From the NCBI RefSeq assembly GCF_030817315.1, contig NZ_JAUSZF010000001.1, positions 976,501-1,040,500 of the forward strand: a stretch of 64,000 nucleotides of DNA. Reading direction: 5' to 3'. Each line of letters starts with the position of its first letter. Within the stretch, counting starts at the first letter, position 1. The position numbers were made by a program, and so were the translations under genes. Shown here in pieces: positions 53,401 to 62,378 of the stretch. The notes under the pieces are model-generated. The model was not told the origin of the DNA, did no database searches, and saw only the letters and a list, made by a program, of their open reading frames with translations. Origin of the DNA: Sphingomonas faeni. GTDB taxonomy: Bacteria; Pseudomonadota; Alphaproteobacteria; Sphingomonadales; Sphingomonadaceae.

Positions 53401-53455
53401 CGAGAATAATCACTTCGGCCGCACCTTCCTCGTAGGCGCACGCTTCAAGATGTAG
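50417..53455 (+). CDS. TonB-dependent receptor of the pectin locus
   Basis: The 1012-residue outer-membrane receptor has signal MEVQATVATRRMSWLGSVSA...ASAQ, a long Pro/Ala-rich periplasmic linker (about 38-95), a plug with EIIVTGFRKSLDAALNVKRQ and IAKFPDQNLAESLQRIPGIS, then the barrel ending GRTFLVGARFKM. This is the oligosaccharide-receptor type common in sphingomonads and Caulobacter. ATG 50417 has a GGGGAG site; the longer frame upstream covers the operator. It is followed by a Rho-independent terminator. Confidence 0.92.
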   Translation: MEVQATVATRRMSWLGSVSAGSLVLALAVPSIASAQAAQIPNTTTPGTPAQVDPSPAQTAVVPQGGASDPAATTAPQAAPDAVPADGQTAEIIVTGFRKSLDAALNVKRQSVSSVDAIVAEDIAKFPDQNLAESLQRIPGISIQRDAGEGRAITVRGLGAQYTRVRVNGLETVATSTDGASSNRDRAFDFNVFASELFNSIVVHKTAEASLDEGSLGAVVDLNTGNPLGGKTGFTLVGSAQASYNDLSKNFGPRLAGLLSWKSADGTFGVALSGAYTKTNNFELGNNSVRWAQGVFDSVNGTRCFTQPNRGGSYTNQAVCDQAGLAFHPRIPRYGSVRHDRERLGLTGSVQWAPTESTKISIDGLYSRFKETREEEWGEVLLRSNERSIDISNFTIDGNNNLVKATLNDAWVRTEHYLRKSKTEFYQLGGSWDQDVTDTFRFTLLGGFSKSDATIPVETTFVFDDRDAQGYSYDYTNMKRPTLTFGTSVTDPANFQLAEIRDRPSETVNTFRTGQLRTEWDVAEGFQIKAGAMYRRFSFDTKGFSRDAVVCPNAGGKDVVLGTLTCSPNTLFGPTAIYGFPAGNLGETFNLGKAGQPSGTTTSFLVPNIDASAAYTGLYGRTPTVLVGDTRSVIEEVTGGYAQFDVKGDILGLNYAANAGMRYAHTSQKSTGISSAVVGGVTINTPATVGRSYDDWLPAINVALFPTEKIILRGAISKVLTRPSLGSLTPGGSVDGFNYRVTFGNPQLKPFRATALDLAAEWYFAPQSIFSVAVFKKLIESFPVTQPRSGTFASTGLPLSVIPASSPAALNPEAQEWQINAPINGEGASLKGMEISLQSSFRFLPGFLKNFGFLANATFVDSKADYTQGGPATTVSRATFNPVTGVVISPGGVLGALPATTRTATLYGLSKRAYNGTLYYEDKKFSARGSVSYRSPYIDGSSATGNLFEGYNSTLNVDASFRYKLTPIVEVSLEGTNLTDNYRSRYTDLDTNRNYENNHFGRTFLVGARFKM

Positions 53456-53485
53456 GTGCGACGGACATAGTCTCCCCTCTCCTCG

Positions 53486-53517
53486 GGCGCATTCCTCACG
53501 GAGTGCGCCTTTCTTTT
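53486..53517 (+). terminator. Rho-independent terminator after the TonB receptor
   Basis: GGCGCA (53486-53491) pairs with TGCGCC (53504-53509), with an inner TCC/GGA pair, followed by TTTCTTTT. A classical terminator. Confidence 0.85.
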
Positions 53518-53531
53518 ATGGACCGAAGCGT

Positions 53532-54524
53532 ATGATCGATCGTCGGAGTGCAATCCTGGGCACGTTGGCCGCGGGCCTTTCGGCCAGCGCGGCTGCACAG
53601 ACACCGCCGCCTGCACGTGTCGGTAGCCGCCTGCCGAGACTGCCGGACCCTACCGAAACGATCGACCTCTGGCCGGCGGGCGCACCCGGCGCGCCGCCGA
53701 AATTACCGGTCGAGGTGGTGGTGGATCGGGCCACGGATGCTGCTGTGACCGACCGCGCCGTCCAAGGCATCGCCCGTCCGCGGATGGTCGTGTTCCGCCC
53801 GGCCAAGCCCAACGGGTCGGCGATGCTGGTGATGCCGGGCGGTGGCTATGTCCGGATCGTAGTCGACCGCGAGGGATATGAGATTGCCCGCTGGCTCGCG
53901 GACCGTGGCTGGACGGTGTTCGTGCTGTTCTACCGCTTGCCCGGCGATGGTTGGGCGGCGGGGCCAAACGTCGCCCTGTCGGATGCGCAGCGTGCCATCC
54001 GTTTGATCCGCGCCCGCGCCGACAAATACGGAATCAAGCCGGAACGCGTGGCCGCAATGGGGTTTTCGGCGGGCGGTCACGTCTGCGGCGACCTCGCGAC
54101 CCGGTTCGCGGAGGATACCTACACACCGGTCGATGCCGCCGACCGAGGCAACGCTCGGCCCGATGCCGCCGCGTTGATGTATGCGGTGCAGTCGATGGCC
54201 TTGCCGCTCGCGCATCCCGGATCGCGCACGCTGCTGCTCGGGCCGTCGCCGACGCCGGCTCTGGAGTACGCACATTCGACCGCCTCGAACGTGACGGCGG
54301 CGACGCCACCGTGCTTCCTTCTCCATGCCGAAAACGACCGCACCGTTCCGGTCGACAATACGCTAGCGTTTCGAGCGGCGGCGATAAAGGCCGGCGTCGC
54401 GGTCGAAACGCACCTGTTCGCGACCGGGGGACACGGCTTCGGCATGAGCAGGGCGGTCGGCAAGCCGGTGGCGCTATGGCCGACGCTGTTCGCGGAATGG
54501 TCGCACACCCAAGGCTTTGGCTGA
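53532..54524 (+). CDS. exported alpha/beta hydrolase, acetyl-xylan-esterase-like
   Basis: The 330-residue exported esterase has signal MIDRRSAILGTLAAGLSASAAA. The core has VMPGGGYVRIV (oxyanion hole), GFSAGGHVCGDLA (nucleophile Ser), LLHAENDRTVPVD (acid Asp) and ATGGHGFGMSR (His). It lies between the receptor and GH43 and probably deacetylates pectin or hemicellulose. It starts 15 bases after the terminator. Confidence 0.85.
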   Translation: MIDRRSAILGTLAAGLSASAAAQTPPPARVGSRLPRLPDPTETIDLWPAGAPGAPPKLPVEVVVDRATDAAVTDRAVQGIARPRMVVFRPAKPNGSAMLVMPGGGYVRIVVDREGYEIARWLADRGWTVFVLFYRLPGDGWAAGPNVALSDAQRAIRLIRARADKYGIKPERVAAMGFSAGGHVCGDLATRFAEDTYTPVDAADRGNARPDAAALMYAVQSMALPLAHPGSRTLLLGPSPTPALEYAHSTASNVTAATPPCFLLHAENDRTVPVDNTLAFRAAAIKAGVAVETHLFATGGHGFGMSRAVGKPVALWPTLFAEWSHTQGFG

Positions 54525-54541
54525 AGCACCTCCAACTGCGA

Positions 54542-56155
54542 TCAGAGCGCCTGGTACCGGAAGTCGCGAAAGCGTGCCTCCCCGCTGCCGGCGGAATACA
54601 GGCCGGGCCGCAGCATGAGGAACCCGCCGCGGACATTGTGGTGATAGCCCGACACCTCCATGCCGCGATCGAAGCGTTGCCAGCTCTTGCCCGCATCGCC
54701 GCTGGTATGGATCGCGACGATGTGGCGCGTGTTCGTGATACGGATCCGCATGCGGCGCCCGTGCGGATTGGCCGGACGCCCGCGCTCGGCGCCATATTGA
54801 TGCGTGACGAACCGGTGTTCGTCGAAGCCCAGCCCGCAATACAGCTTGTCGTCGTAGAACAGCACGAGCCCTGCGGTACCGCCGGGCGCGATCTCGACAT
54901 CGCATTCGAACCGATAGGCTTGGTCGCCCGCGATCAGCATCAAGGGCGACGAATCGACGGGGGCCGTGCCGATGGCCTTCAGGATCAACGCGCCGCCTTC
55001 GGTTCGCGCCCGGTCGCGTTCGGTCGAGCTTGGCCGAAAGAAATTCCACTTGCTGCCGAGTTGCAGCGTGCGAAAATCGTCCGAAAGCGGCTGGCCGTGG
55101 GGGAGAGCCGCGCCGCCCCGCGGTTTGGGCAAGGGCTTCGACAGATCGCCGCCGGTCATCGCGAACCAGCCGTCCGCGGTCCAACGGATCGGATCGAGCA
55201 ACGCCTGCCTTCCGAGCGTCCAATATCCGTTCTCGAAGCCGTGATAGATCGACCACCAGCTACCGTCCGGTGCTTCGACGAGACTGGCATGACCGCGCGA
55301 CCACCATTTCTCGTCCGTGCTGACGGTTCGCACCACGGGGTTGGCGGGGTCGTTCGTCCAGGGGCCGTGGATCGAGCGGGAGCGTGCGACGATCACCATG
55401 TGCCCGGTCGGTGGCCCCGCGGTGCCGCCGACCGCGGTGATCGTGTAGAACCAGCCGCCGTGGCGGGTGATCTTCGGCCCCTCGGGACTGAAGCCTTCGA
55501 CGTCCCACGTGTCGGGATAGCGCCACGGATCATAGACATGCTCGACCTTGCCGACCGTCGACAAGCCGTCTGCGGCGAGGCGGATGCGGTCGCCGCCCGA
55601 CAGGAACAGCCAGCGCGATCCGTCCTCGCCGACCGCGTGGCAGGGATCGATATGGGCGGGCAGCCCGAGGTCGATCGGATCGGACCAGGGGCCATCGATA
55701 TGATCGGCCCAGATGACGTGGATCGCGTTCGGCTTGGCCTTGACCGGTATGTACAGAAAGTACCGACCGTCGTGCTTCTCCAGACTGACCGCCCAGACCG
55801 AGCCGATATTCTTGGTCAGCGCGGCCTTGCGCGGCTGCCAGTTGACCAGGTCGCGGCTGTGCCAGATCGTCAGCCCCGGATAGGAATCGAAACTGGAGAA
55901 GGTCATGTAATAGTCCGCGCCGTCCTTCAGGATGGCGGGATCGGGGTGGTCCCCGGCGATCAGCGGATTGAGGAAACGGCCGTCGCCGAGGTCGGCCACG
56001 CGCTGCCCCTCGAAACCACGCCGCCAGTCGCCATCGGATCGCGGCGCGCTGACGTCGGGCCCGAGCGGTTCTGCGGCCAAGGGCGACGAAAGAGGCAGCG
56101 CCACCGCCCCGCTCGCCAACGCCAGTCCAAGGGTCTCCCGGCGATTATAGGCCAT
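54542..56155 (-). CDS. exported GH43-family glycoside hydrolase
   Basis: This 537-residue enzyme has a Tat-like signal (NRRETLGLALASGAVAL). The five-bladed propeller carries DHPDPAILKDGADYYMTFSS (general base Asp), SLEKHDGRYFLYIP, HIDPCHAVGEDG (pKa-modulating Asp) and DVEGFSPEGPKI (general acid Glu). A C-terminal beta-sandwich (about 350-537; VLFYDDKLYCGLGF) follows. GH43 enzymes are arabinanases/arabinofuranosidases/xylosidases, fitting side-chain trimming of pectin. ATG 56155 is preferred because AGGAG is 6 bases away; the ATG at 56161 is too close. Confidence 0.88.
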   Translation of the reverse strand: MAYNRRETLGLALASGAVALPLSSPLAAEPLGPDVSAPRSDGDWRRGFEGQRVADLGDGRFLNPLIAGDHPDPAILKDGADYYMTFSSFDSYPGLTIWHSRDLVNWQPRKAALTKNIGSVWAVSLEKHDGRYFLYIPVKAKPNAIHVIWADHIDGPWSDPIDLGLPAHIDPCHAVGEDGSRWLFLSGGDRIRLAADGLSTVGKVEHVYDPWRYPDTWDVEGFSPEGPKITRHGGWFYTITAVGGTAGPPTGHMVIVARSRSIHGPWTNDPANPVVRTVSTDEKWWSRGHASLVEAPDGSWWSIYHGFENGYWTLGRQALLDPIRWTADGWFAMTGGDLSKPLPKPRGGAALPHGQPLSDDFRTLQLGSKWNFFRPSSTERDRARTEGGALILKAIGTAPVDSSPLMLIAGDQAYRFECDVEIAPGGTAGLVLFYDDKLYCGLGFDEHRFVTHQYGAERGRPANPHGRRMRIRITNTRHIVAIHTSGDAGKSWQRFDRGMEVSGYHHNVRGGFLMLRPGLYSAGSGEARFRDFRYQAL

Positions 56156-56338
56156 GCGCATCTCCTCTTTTCATCCGCAGCGTTCGTCGCGCTGTCGAGT
56201 TAGCCTGCCACGCGATACTCACTGGATGGTCGTCGAACCATCGACACGTTGCGCGCCGATATACGACGTCACCAATTCACCGGCGGACGTCCGGTAGGAA
56301 TAGGCCGGAAAGCAAAATATTGCGACAGGCATACTTCC
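56156..56338. other. intergenic region between GH43 and the M1 peptidase gene
   Basis: About 180 bases; no operator copy, hairpin with T-run or small gene seen. Confidence 0.3.
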
Positions 56339-58495
56339 TTACCGCGACGTAACGGCCACGACATTGTCGTCGCCGTTACGATCCACGTACATGTTGTACG
56401 GATCGACCCCGGCAAAGGCCGGCTTCTTCCGTGTCACGATGCGGACGGTCTGTACGCCCGAGACGATCGGCCGACGTTCCTTCGAGATCACGTCCTTCGC
56501 TGCGAAGCTGCCGAGGCCGGGACGCTGGTCGAACACGCCGACGTCGATCGTGTCGGCCAGCGGCGCGGGCTTCTCGACGCCGGTGCCGTTCGCATAGGCC
56601 TTCGCGGCATCGATCGTCAGTATCGTCTCGAAACTGCCGTCGGGCAGCGTGCGCGTTGCCGCACCGGTCGTCTTCAGGTCGTACACCGTGATACGATCGA
56701 GCAGGTCGAGCACGAGCTGTCGTTCCGCAGGCGTGCGGGCCAGCGACAGGAAGCCGTCGACCAGATCGAGCGAGCGCGGGAAGGGCCTTCCCTTGAAGCG
56801 ATAGCGCGCAAGCAGACCGCGCAGCATGGCGTTGACGCGCGCCTCGCCCAGACGGTCCTGCAGCAGGTACATGACCAGCGAACCCTTGCGGTAGTGGATG
56901 TACCCTTGGTTCTCGACCCGATCGAGCGGCATTTCCTCCACCACGTCGCCGCCGCGCGACCGCAGGTAGCTGTCGAGTTCGTACTTCAGGAAGCGGCGGA
57001 TCTTGTCGTCGCCATATTGGTGCTTCATCACCATCAGCGCGGAATATTGCGCCATGGTCTCGACCAGCATCGTCCCGCCCTGCATGTCGGCGCCGACCAA
57101 TTGGTGGCCCCAATATTGATGCCCCAGCTCGTGCGCGGTGACATAGCTGACATAGTCGATCTTGTCGGGATCACGCGTGTCCGCGACGAAGCCGATGCGC
57201 TCCGAATAGGGGATCGTTCCCGCGAACGCCTGAGCATAACTCGCATAGCCCGGGAATTCGAGGATGCGCGCATAGTCGAACTGATAGGGGCCGAAATTGG
57301 CGCGGTAATAGGCGAGCGAGCGCTGCATCGCGTCGAGCATCCGATCGACGTTGAACGCATGTTGTGGGTCGTAGAACACCGTCAGCACCGTGCCGTCGAC
57401 GGTCCGCGAGCGTTCGGCATAGGCTGCGGACTGAACCGAGAAGAAGGCGAGGATCGGCGCCATCGATACGAATCTGGCGGTCCGGCGTCCGTCCGTCGTC
57501 GTGTCCGCGACCTTGCGGCCCGGCGCCACGGGGACTTGGCCGGCAACCGTCGAGACGGTGATGTCGGACCGGACCCACGGCGCGTCGTTGATCAGGTTGC
57601 GCGCCTGCGCCGAACGGTCCTCCAGCTTAGCGGGGCGGAGTTCGGGCGTGAGACCGTATTTCCGGCGCTTCGCCCGGTCCTGCAACATGCCGTTCCGGTC
57701 CATGCCGAACTGCGGGGCGAACTCGCTATTCTGCAGGAAGCTGCCGTTGCCGACCACGCGGGTATCGTCGTTGTTGGCGACCAGCCCACGCTGCCACCGA
57801 GTCGCCTCGAACGTCATCGTACCACGTGCGCCGGGCGCGAGCGGCGTCGCGAACCGGTAGATGCGGTATTGCATGTCGCCGTCGTCCATCACCAGCCGAG
57901 CGCCGGGAATGACGACTTTGCCCAGTCGCGTCTGGTCGTTCATCAGGCGGACGTGCAGGTCGGACAACGGCGCGCCGGTATCGTTGACGAAGACATAGGT
58001 GCCGCTCGCCTGCATCCGACGCTGGTCGGGGTAGAGCGCGACGTTCAGGCGCATGTCGATGACCGACGGCTGCTTGAGCACGGCGTATTCGAGATACTTC
58101 TTCTCATACGCAGCCAGCCGCGCCTCGCCGTCCTGCGTGGTGCGATAGCGGTTGATGACGTTCATGTCGTGATACAGATACGCACCGCTTGCCGCCGTCG
58201 CGATCAACGCACTGGCCAGCACGACGCCAGGCGCCCCGAGCAACCGGCGGGGAACCTGCGCGAGACGGACCCTCAGCCGCGTCTCCGTACCGCGCCGCCA
58301 GAGCAGGTGCGCGAAGACGCACAATGCAAGCGCGACCGAGCCCCAATACAACCTCAGCCACCATGCGCGGGGGCCGCCGACCTGCGCGCCGTTCATGTCC
58401 GACAGCTGGACCGTCCCGGTGCTGCCATATTGATACAACGGGTGTTCGAAGCCCATGTTGGTCAACGTGATCGTGCCGACGAGATAGACGACCAT
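56339..58495 (-). CDS. C-terminal part of an ABC-2 permease/M1 aminopeptidase fusion (frameshifted)
   Basis: 718 codons from the first in-frame ATG after the frameshift. The start of this piece holds TM segments, then an M1-type domain with YVTAHELGHQYWGHQL (HExxH zinc site) and TMLVETMAQYSALMVMKH (third ligand Glu). The family is normally one protein of about 1190 residues joining an ABC-2 permease to a gluzincin peptidase. Its natural N-terminal half is encoded in the adjacent frame (58514-59930). Without correction or frameshift this part may not be translated well: no ribosome site stands before ATG 58495. Confidence 0.75.
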   Translation of the reverse strand: MVVYLVGTITLTNMGFEHPLYQYGSTGTVQLSDMNGAQVGGPRAWWLRLYWGSVALALCVFAHLLWRRGTETRLRVRLAQVPRRLLGAPGVVLASALIATAASGAYLYHDMNVINRYRTTQDGEARLAAYEKKYLEYAVLKQPSVIDMRLNVALYPDQRRMQASGTYVFVNDTGAPLSDLHVRLMNDQTRLGKVVIPGARLVMDDGDMQYRIYRFATPLAPGARGTMTFEATRWQRGLVANNDDTRVVGNGSFLQNSEFAPQFGMDRNGMLQDRAKRRKYGLTPELRPAKLEDRSAQARNLINDAPWVRSDITVSTVAGQVPVAPGRKVADTTTDGRRTARFVSMAPILAFFSVQSAAYAERSRTVDGTVLTVFYDPQHAFNVDRMLDAMQRSLAYYRANFGPYQFDYARILEFPGYASYAQAFAGTIPYSERIGFVADTRDPDKIDYVSYVTAHELGHQYWGHQLVGADMQGGTMLVETMAQYSALMVMKHQYGDDKIRRFLKYELDSYLRSRGGDVVEEMPLDRVENQGYIHYRKGSLVMYLLQDRLGEARVNAMLRGLLARYRFKGRPFPRSLDLVDGFLSLARTPAERQLVLDLLDRITVYDLKTTGAATRTLPDGSFETILTIDAAKAYANGTGVEKPAPLADTIDVGVFDQRPGLGSFAAKDVISKERRPIVSGVQTVRIVTRKKPAFAGVDPYNMYVDRNGDDNVVAVTSR

Positions 58496-59930
58496 GATCG
58501 CCCAGCCGATGTATTTTGTTGGGACTGAGCGCCTGGACGAACACCGCGAGGATCGCCAGGATCGCCGCGTCGACCGTCATCGGCAGCACCCACCAGGCGA
58601 GATAATGGCCAAGCGCGAGATCGGTCTGCCCGCGTGCGAGCTGGACGACGCACGCGGTCAGCGCCGCCATCACCGCGGTCGCGAACAGCACACCGGTGAT
58701 CGCCAGCACCTTGGGCACCAGATATGCCCAGTTCGGCAGCGAGGTAGCATCGACGATCTCGTGCATGCCCCGTTCGCGGTCGCGCCAGACGAGCTCACCC
58801 GAATAATAGATCGCGATGATCAGCGGGATGATGCTGAATGTCCCCTCCAGCGTGGCGATCACCGCGAACGTCAGCTGGCGGATCGGCGCACCGAACATCT
58901 CGTTGGCGAACAGCATGCCGCCCAGCGTGTTGAACAGGCCGATCAACAGCAGCACGACGAACGCGGGGCTGCGGAACACCAGCGCCATCTCGAACCGGCA
59001 TCGCGCGATCATCCGCGTCCAGTTCGCCTCGTTCGATCTGGCAGCGGGCAGGCTCTCGACGATCAGCGGCGCGGTCGCCGCCAGCTTCGTGGTGGCACGC
59101 TGCTGCTTGCGCAATCGGCGCTTGGACACGCCCCGCTCGGTAAATGAGAAGCGCGCATAGGCGACGGCCATCGCCATCAGCCCGACACCGATCGTGATCA
59201 CGCGGTTCCACATCAGGACGCCGGTAAAGGCCGGCATCCCTGCATTGGCCTCGCTCGCGGTCCAGTACCGCGTCGTGCCGATGAATGCGCTAATTCCGAA
59301 CAGCTCGAAATAGCTGCCTGTCAGCTGCCATTCCGGCTTGGCGCGCAGGATCGAGGTCATCGCCAGGTACAGCATCAGGAATACGACGACGCCGAGATAG
59401 GAATACATCATCGACCGCGTCATCGTCGCCACCGCAAAGAAGATCGCCGAGGTCAGGAAGACGTTGGGCAGCGCAAGAAAAAAATAGGCGTAGGCGAAGT
59501 CGTGCAGCCGGTTCGGCCCCAGCGTCTCGTGATCGACCCACGGCATCAGCGATCCGAGCCAGATCGCCAGCGGGATCGCGGCGAACGCCAGCGCCGCCGC
59601 CGCGAACGCGCCGAGAAACCGCGCCATCAGATAGTCGAACTTCCCGACTCGGGTCGATCGGACCATCGGCCCGAACCCGCTCTCGTCGTCGCGCACGATC
59701 ACGTTGGCGACGAACGCCGTCGTCACGAACATGAAGAAGATCGACATGATCTGGTGAACTTGCGCGACCGCCACCGGCGCATTCTTGTGGATGTTGGCGC
59801 CGCTGCCGATCTTGATCTGGTCGATCGTCATCGACCCGAAGGTCAGCAGGAAGAACAGGATCGCGACGGTCCAGAAGACCGGGTTGCGGAGTTGATAGCG
59901 GAGCTCGAAGCGGGCGATCTGGCCGAACAT
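58104..59930 (-). CDS. N-terminal ABC-2 permease part of the fusion (frameshifted, runs into a false tail)
   Basis: ATG 59930 (MFGQIARFELRYQLRNPVFW) lies 5 bases after the ATPase stop. Ten to twelve TM segments (e.g. TVAILFFLLTFGSM, VVVFLMLYLAMTSIL) form two ABC-2-like membrane halves with a periplasmic loop. At 58514-58517 a run of four T (AAAA on the coding strand) shifts the frame: ALSPNK is followed here by IHRLGDHGR and an Arg/His-rich tail to 58104. In the other frame the same bases read YIGWAIMVVYLVG, the natural continuation into the M1 domain. So the true fusion needs one base removed. Confidence 0.75.
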   Translation of the reverse strand: MFGQIARFELRYQLRNPVFWTVAILFFLLTFGSMTIDQIKIGSGANIHKNAPVAVAQVHQIMSIFFMFVTTAFVANVIVRDDESGFGPMVRSTRVGKFDYLMARFLGAFAAAALAFAAIPLAIWLGSLMPWVDHETLGPNRLHDFAYAYFFLALPNVFLTSAIFFAVATMTRSMMYSYLGVVVFLMLYLAMTSILRAKPEWQLTGSYFELFGISAFIGTTRYWTASEANAGMPAFTGVLMWNRVITIGVGLMAMAVAYARFSFTERGVSKRRLRKQQRATTKLAATAPLIVESLPAARSNEANWTRMIARCRFEMALVFRSPAFVVLLLIGLFNTLGGMLFANEMFGAPIRQLTFAVIATLEGTFSIIPLIIAIYYSGELVWRDRERGMHEIVDATSLPNWAYLVPKVLAITGVLFATAVMAALTACVVQLARGQTDLALGHYLAWWVLPMTVDAAILAILAVFVQALSPNKIHRLGDHGRLSRRHDHVDQHGLRTPVVSIWQHRDGPAVGHERRAGRRPPRMVAEVVLGLGRACIVRLRAPALAARYGDAAEGPSRAGSPPVARGAWRRAGQCVDRDGGKRCVSVSRHERHQPLSHHAGRRGAAGCV

Positions 59931-59935
59931 GGCGC

Positions 59936-60859
59936 TCAGGCCGCGACGGTGGAGGAGGGGGCGGCGGAGGGGGCGTCTGCCGCCGGCACGCGCCGCGACC
60001 GAGCGAGCGTCGAGAAATACACGTCTTCGAGGCCGCCACGTGCGGCAGTGAAGCCGTCGCCGGGATCCTCGGGCGACAGGATATGGATGATCGTCCGACC
60101 GGCAAACAACCGCGTCGAGATCACCTCGTAGCGCGATCGGCTTTCGTCGAGTTCCTCGCGTCCGATCGTCTTGGCCCAGACGTTGCCGCGGGTCCGGTCG
60201 ATCAGGTCGAGCGGCGCACCCTCGAGCTGGATCCGTCCCGCCGCCAATACGGCCATGCGCGGGCACAGGTCGGCGACGTCCTCGACGATATGCGTCGACA
60301 AAATTACCACGACGTTCTCGCCGATCTCCGCCAGCAGGTTGAGGAACCGGTTGCGCTCCTCCGGATCGAGCCCCGCGGTCGGCTCATCGACGATGATCAG
60401 CGCGGGGTTGCCGATCAGCGCCTGCGCGATGCCGAAGCGCTGGCGCATGCCGCCCGAAAAGCCCGCGATCGCCTTCTTGCGGACGCTCCAGAGATTGGTC
60501 TGGTTGAGCAGCGTCTCGACCGTTTCCTTGCGCTCGCGTGCCGAGGCGATGCCCTTCAGCACCGCCATGTGATCGAGCATGTCATAGGCAGAAACGCGCG
60601 GGTACCCGCCGAAATCCTGCGGCAGGTAGCCGAGCGTCTCGCGCAATGCCTCCGGGTTCGCGATCACGTCGATGTCCCCGAACCGAATCGTCCCGGCGGT
60701 CGGCGTCTGCAACGTGGCGATGGTGCGCATCAGCGTCGACTTGCCCGCGCCGTTGGGCCCGAGCAGGCCGAACATCCCGTTGGGCACACTCAGCGTCACA
60801 TCGTCGAGCGCTCGCGTTCCGTTGGCATACACATGCGAGACATTGGTCAGTTCGAGCAT
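59936..60859 (-). CDS. ABC transporter ATP-binding protein
   Basis: The 307-residue ATPase has Walker A GLLGPNGAGKSTLMRT, Q-loop GYLPQDFGGYPRV, signature FSGGMRQRFGIAQAL, Walker B LIIVDEPTAGLDP and a His switch (STHIVED). It would power the adjacent ABC-2/M1 fusion. GGGGGATC precedes ATG 60859; the longer frame is shadow. Stop to next start is 5 bases. Confidence 0.93.
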   Translation of the reverse strand: MLELTNVSHVYANGTRALDDVTLSVPNGMFGLLGPNGAGKSTLMRTIATLQTPTAGTIRFGDIDVIANPEALRETLGYLPQDFGGYPRVSAYDMLDHMAVLKGIASARERKETVETLLNQTNLWSVRKKAIAGFSGGMRQRFGIAQALIGNPALIIVDEPTAGLDPEERNRFLNLLAEIGENVVVILSTHIVEDVADLCPRMAVLAAGRIQLEGAPLDLIDRTRGNVWAKTIGREELDESRSRYEVISTRLFAGRTIIHILSPEDPGDGFTAARGGLEDVYFSTLARSRRVPAADAPSAAPSSTVAA

Positions 60860-61061
60860 TGTTGATCCCCCGTAGCCGCACCAAGCTATCAGGTGTGTTG
60901 CCGATGTAAAGCAGCGAATCGCGCCGGGCGCTTCGGTACCGCAGACTGTCCCAGCGGCATCCCAGCCGTGAAATCGAACCGGGATCAAGGCTTCGGCGAC
61001 ACGGCCCCCAAGGCGACTTGCAGGCTACTCGCTTTGCGCCTGGCACGAACAGTTCAGCGTC

Positions 61062-62378
61062 TTATTTGGCGCCGGCACCGCTCGGCGTAGACGAAGCCGG
61101 AAGAGGTAGCGCCACAGCCGGCTTTCTCCGTACGCCGTTCAACTCGATCGTTGCCGCAGTCGAGCCCGACCCCGCAACGGCAGACGGCGGCACGGCGGTC
61201 ATCGTTGCCTGTACCCGCATGCACTGCGCGGGGTCCGCGCGCTTGAACTGGCGGCAGTTCCAGAGCGACTTCTCGTACCCACTCGCCCGATCGCGCAGGT
61301 AGCTGAAGCTCAGCGCCGCGGTCTGGGCCGAGTCGAGGGGAAGCGATGGTGTCGCCTTCGTGCCGTCGGCCCAGGCCATGTAGCGGCAGAACGGCTTGTC
61401 GCCGCACGCCTGCTCCGCGAGCGTCGTAAGGCCATCGGCCGCCTGGTTGCGCGGCAGGGTCACGAGCAGCGTATCCGCGTCGATCGGGGCCGTGGCAGGC
61501 TTGGACGCCGTCTCGGTCGCAGCACCGAACCCCATCGCGATCGAGGCCTCCGCCAAGGCCGCATCGGCCTCTGCGAGCGCGACACCGGTCTTGTGCGCGT
61601 CGGACAGCGCCGCGAGTTGCGCGATTACCGGCTCGACGGTTTCCGGGTGACGCCCGAACGCAGGCGGCGTGCCCCACCAGCCGGACCAGCGGAAGAACAA
61701 ATGCGTATTGACCGCGGTGATCTTGTCGAGGCTCGACTGCCAATACGGCACGACCCAATCGGTATGGTAATGCGTGGCATAGCCGACCTGTTTGAACACC
61801 GCACCTGACAGTGAAGCCGCGGCGACTTCGCGCGCCCGCCGCCAAGCATCGTCGGTCGGATGCCAGCGCGTGATCGCGCCGTCGCAGCTGAAGCTGAACT
61901 GGCAGCCGGTCGAGCGGTCCTGCCCCTCGAACACCACCCCGCATACGGTCTTGGGAAAGGCGGGATGGCGCAGCCGATTGAGCACGACCTGCGCGACCGC
62001 ACGTTCGCCGAGCGTGTCGTCACCGGCCTCGTACAGAATGCCGGCCGCCATGCAGTCGGTCGCGCGTGCCAGATCCTGTGCGCCGCCGGCAAAGCGGAAC
62101 GGGCGCGCCGCGGGGTTGGGATTGGTTGAGAAGGGCACGGTCGCGTTGAACGCGCGTGCTTCTTCAGGGCTGAGATCGACGAACTTCATCGGCTCGACCT
62201 CGGGCACTTCGGCTTGCGGCACGACTCGGCCGGCGGGCAGGGCCACCCGCTTCGAGTGCTGAACGATCACGGGTGCGTTGGCGACGACCAGCGCAGGCCC
62301 GACGATCGCCAACGCGGACACGCCGACGAGAACGGCGCGCAGCACCCGGGTGCCGCGCGCGGAGAGGTCGGTCGTCAC
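61062..62378 (-). CDS. cell wall hydrolase (SleB/Hydrolase_2 family)
   Basis: The 438-residue protein has an N-terminal membrane anchor/signal (about 13-34) and a SleB-like catalytic domain (about 105-225: [74 protein letters not shown]). SleB family members cleave peptidoglycan. A long alpha-rich C-terminal region (about 260-438) ends in a Pro/Ser-rich tail. It overlaps the cysK stop (ATGA), though the two functions are unrelated. Confidence 0.85.
   Translation of the reverse strand: MTTDLSARGTRVLRAVLVGVSALAIVGPALVVANAPVIVQHSKRVALPAGRVVPQAEVPEVEPMKFVDLSPEEARAFNATVPFSTNPNPAARPFRFAGGAQDLARATDCMAAGILYEAGDDTLGERAVAQVVLNRLRHPAFPKTVCGVVFEGQDRSTGCQFSFSCDGAITRWHPTDDAWRRAREVAAASLSGAVFKQVGYATHYHTDWVVPYWQSSLDKITAVNTHLFFRWSGWWGTPPAFGRHPETVEPVIAQLAALSDAHKTGVALAEADAALAEASIAMGFGAATETASKPATAPIDADTLLVTLPRNQAADGLTTLAEQACGDKPFCRYMAWADGTKATPSLPLDSAQTAALSFSYLRDRASGYEKSLWNCRQFKRADPAQCMRVQATMTAVPPSAVAGSGSTAATIELNGVRRKPAVALPLPASSTPSGAGAK

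Noticed and set aside
53951..56203. 750-codon plus-strand frame across the esterase and GH43 genes
   Set aside because: Crosses two real genes on different strands; no homology.
56249..58528. 759-codon plus-strand frame antisense to the M1 peptidase
   Set aside because: Shadow of the HExxH-containing minus-strand gene.
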